From positions 1 through 7,463 of the forward strand of contig DATCKS010000227.1 in the NCBI GenBank assembly GCA_036562265.1: a DNA stretch of 7,463 nucleotides, in the 5' to 3' direction. The notes beneath the pieces were generated by a model. The model saw nothing but the letters and a program-made list of their open reading frames with translations. It made no database searches and had not been told where the DNA came from. Of this stretch, positions 6,671 to 7,463 are shown in pieces. The position numbers and the translations under genes were made by a program. This DNA is from DASVDK01 sp036562265 [NCBI: Thermodesulfobacteriota bacterium]. Its GTDB lineage: Bacteria > DASVDK01. Position 1 is the first letter of the stretch. Every line of letters starts with the position of its first letter.

Positions 6671-7189
6671 CTAGCCCCCCGTCCCGCGGAAGTTCCGGTG
6701 CCACAGCTCGAGGTAGGAGGCGGCGTTGCGGCGGATGTCGGCCAGCTCCTCCTCGCTCATCTGCCGGACCGGCTTCGCCGGCACCCCCATGACGAGCCAC
6801 CCGGCCGGCACGACCTTTCCGGGCGGCACCAGCGCCCCGGCTCCCACCTGGGCGCCCCGCTCCACGACCGCGCCGTTGAGGACGATGGCGCCGATGCCGA
6901 TGCGCGCCTCGTCGTGGATCGTCGCCCCGTGCACGACCGCGCCGTGGCCGATCGTGACGTTGTCCCCGACGAGGCAGGGGTTGCGGGGCGTGACGTGGAG
7001 GACGGCCCCGTCCTGCACGTTCGAGTTCTTGCCGAGCCTGACGGGGCTCCCCTCGTCGCCGCGCAGGACCGCGCACGGCCAGACGCTCGCCCCGGCCTCG
7101 ATGGTCACGTCGCCGATCACCTGGGCCGCGGGGTCCACGTAGGCCTCGGGATCGACCTTCGGGGTCCAGCCCTGCCCGCTCCGGATCAT
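6671..7189 (-). CDS. Gamma-carbonic-anhydrase family hexapeptide protein (CamH/PaaY/CaiE-like)
   Basis: This 172-residue left-handed beta-helix protein has the usual length for the family and is expected to be a cytoplasmic trimer with metal at subunit interfaces. The hexapeptide rungs run from about residue 17 (YVDPAAQVIGDVTIEAGASV) to about 123. Three histidines match the zinc ligands of the archaeal enzyme Cam: His65 (VLHV) and His82 and His87 (GHGAVVHG). Arg43 and Asp45 (LRGDE) and Gln59 (NVQDG) match further active-site positions. The acidic loop that carries the proton-shuttle Glu in Cam is absent, as in CamH-type relatives. The helix ends in VMGVPAKPVRQM and a C-terminal alpha-helix. 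It could hydrate CO2, or act on CoA esters as PaaY does. ATG at 7189 is chosen because AAGGAG lies eight bases upstream and the family core begins just after; an in-frame extension to 7282 would consist almost wholly of the upstream repeat. Confidence 0.93.
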   Translation of the reverse strand: MIRSGQGWTPKVDPEAYVDPAAQVIGDVTIEAGASVWPCAVLRGDEGSPVRLGKNSNVQDGAVLHVTPRNPCLVGDNVTIGHGAVVHGATIHDEARIGIGAIVLNGAVVERGAQVGAGALVPPGKVVPAGWLVMGVPAKPVRQMSEEELADIRRNAASYLELWHRNFRGTGG

Positions 7190-7197
7190 CCCGCTGT

Positions 7198-7203
7198 CTC
7201 CTT
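7198..7203 (-). promoter_or_regulatory. Ribosome binding site of the gamma-CA-like gene
   Basis: AAGGAG on the minus strand lies eight bases before the ATG at 7189. Its first base is immediately adjacent to the last base of the tandem repeat at 7204. It decides the start against the longer in-frame alternative. Confidence 0.7.
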
Positions 7204-7463
7204 CAACGGCTCGCGGCCGGCGTCCGCTCCGCCGCGGCAAAGCCGCGGCTCCGCTCAACCGGGGCTTCGCCCCGGTCCCCACTACCGGGGGCCGCTCGCC
7301 TCAGGCGGCGCCTCCCGGCACCGCCAGCAACGGCTCGCGGCCGGCGTCCGCTCCGCCGCGGCAAAGCCGCGGCTCCGCTCAACCGGGGCTTCGCCCCGGT
7401 CCCCACTACCGGGGGCCGCTCGCCTCAGGCGGCGCCTCCCGGCACCGCCAGCAACGGCTCGCG
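7204..7463. repeat. Perfect 124-bp tandem repeat with three hairpins per unit, running off the window
   Basis: Unit 1 is 7204-7327, unit 2 is 7328-7451, and 7452-7463 holds the first 12 bases of a third. I see no mismatch between units 1 and 2. Each unit contains consecutive inverted repeats, given here in unit 1: GCCGCGGC-AAA-GCCGCGGC (7231-7249, 8-bp stem, 3-base loop); ACCGGGGC-TTC-GCCCCGGT (7258-7276, 8-bp stem, 3-base loop); and a larger imperfect stem (7285-7318) with CCGGG/CCCGG outside and GCCGC/GCGGC inside. Because 124 is not a multiple of three, the array cannot encode a protein repeat in one frame; the short open frames through it are incidental. There are no spacers, so this is not a CRISPR array. 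It resembles REP/BIME-like structured intergenic repeats, or could be an assembly duplication. Confidence 0.9.
7231..7276. other. Paired 8-bp hairpins inside repeat unit 1
   Basis: Two perfect 8-bp stems with 3-base loops lie eight bases apart (7231-7249 and 7258-7276). The same pair recurs at 7355-7373 and 7382-7400 in unit 2. On the minus strand, transcripts entering the gamma-CA-like gene would carry them in the 5' leader. No U-tract follows, so they are not standard terminators; they may act as RNA structure or as a protein-binding site. Confidence 0.6.

Noticed and set aside
5826-7076. A 416-codon minus-strand frame spanning the gamma-CA-like gene and CoA-transferase 2
   Set aside because: It is an Arg/Gly/Ala-rich out-of-frame shadow crossing two genes with clear family motifs in another frame.
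7231-7276. Rho-independent terminators in the repeat
   Set aside because: The stems are perfect and GC-rich, but no T-run follows on either strand.
7203-7406. A short minus-strand frame inside the tandem repeat
   Set aside because: It is composed of repeat sequence, and the 124-base period changes the reading frame at every unit, so a coding role is unlikely.
7204-7463. CRISPR array
   Set aside because: The repeats are directly head-to-tail with no unique spacers and the unit is far longer than a CRISPR repeat.

Overview
The window is strongly GC-rich, densely packed bacterial chromosomal DNA. Nearly all recognisable genes lie on the minus strand, and their third codon positions are overwhelmingly G or C. 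A tripartite tricarboxylate transporter (TTT) next to several CaiB/BaiF CoA-transferases is typical of free-living high-GC heterotrophs that use organic acids: Betaproteobacteria and Alphaproteobacteria, and also soil lineages such as Candidatus Rokubacteria. The hairpin-rich intergenic repeat at the right edge would suit a soil lineage of that kind. No marker gene is present, so this taxonomy is an inference.

Layout from left to right. (1) Bases 3-194, plus strand: the last 63 codons of a gene that enters from the left and carries a four-cysteine zinc-ribbon motif. (2) Bases 226-1038, minus: a HEAT-repeat protein, convergent with (1). (3) Bases 1148-2347, minus: CaiB/BaiF CoA-transferase 1, with a TTG start. 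(4) Bases 2381-3895, 3906-4361 and 4374-5351, minus: the large membrane subunit (TctA), small membrane subunit (TctB) and periplasmic binding protein (TctC/Bug) of a TTT transporter. (5) Bases 5393-6577, minus: CaiB/BaiF CoA-transferase 2. (6) Bases 6671-7189, minus: a gamma-carbonic-anhydrase-like left-handed beta-helix protein. (7) Bases 7204-7463: a perfect 124-bp tandem repeat, two full units plus the first 12 bases of a third, running off the right edge.

In transcription order (right to left) the genes read gamma-CA-like, CoA-transferase 2, tctC, tctB, tctA, CoA-transferase 1, HEAT protein. Gaps are 93, 41, 12, 10, 33 and 109 bases. The five central genes look like one operon for taking up a carboxylic acid and activating it as its CoA thioester: TctC binds the acid in the periplasm, TctAB imports it, and one or both CoA-transferases attach CoA. 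The gamma-CA-like gene recalls CaiE (carnitine operon) and PaaY (phenylacetate operon), family members that also sit beside CoA-ester metabolism. The substrate cannot be read from the sequence, and no regulator is encoded here.

The points most worth a second look are: the structured tandem repeat, which ends exactly at the Shine-Dalgarno of the gamma-CA-like gene; the paired CoA-transferases flanking the transporter, one with Asp and the other with Glu at the expected catalytic position; and the partial zinc-ribbon gene at the left edge. I see no clearly novel defence or mobile system.
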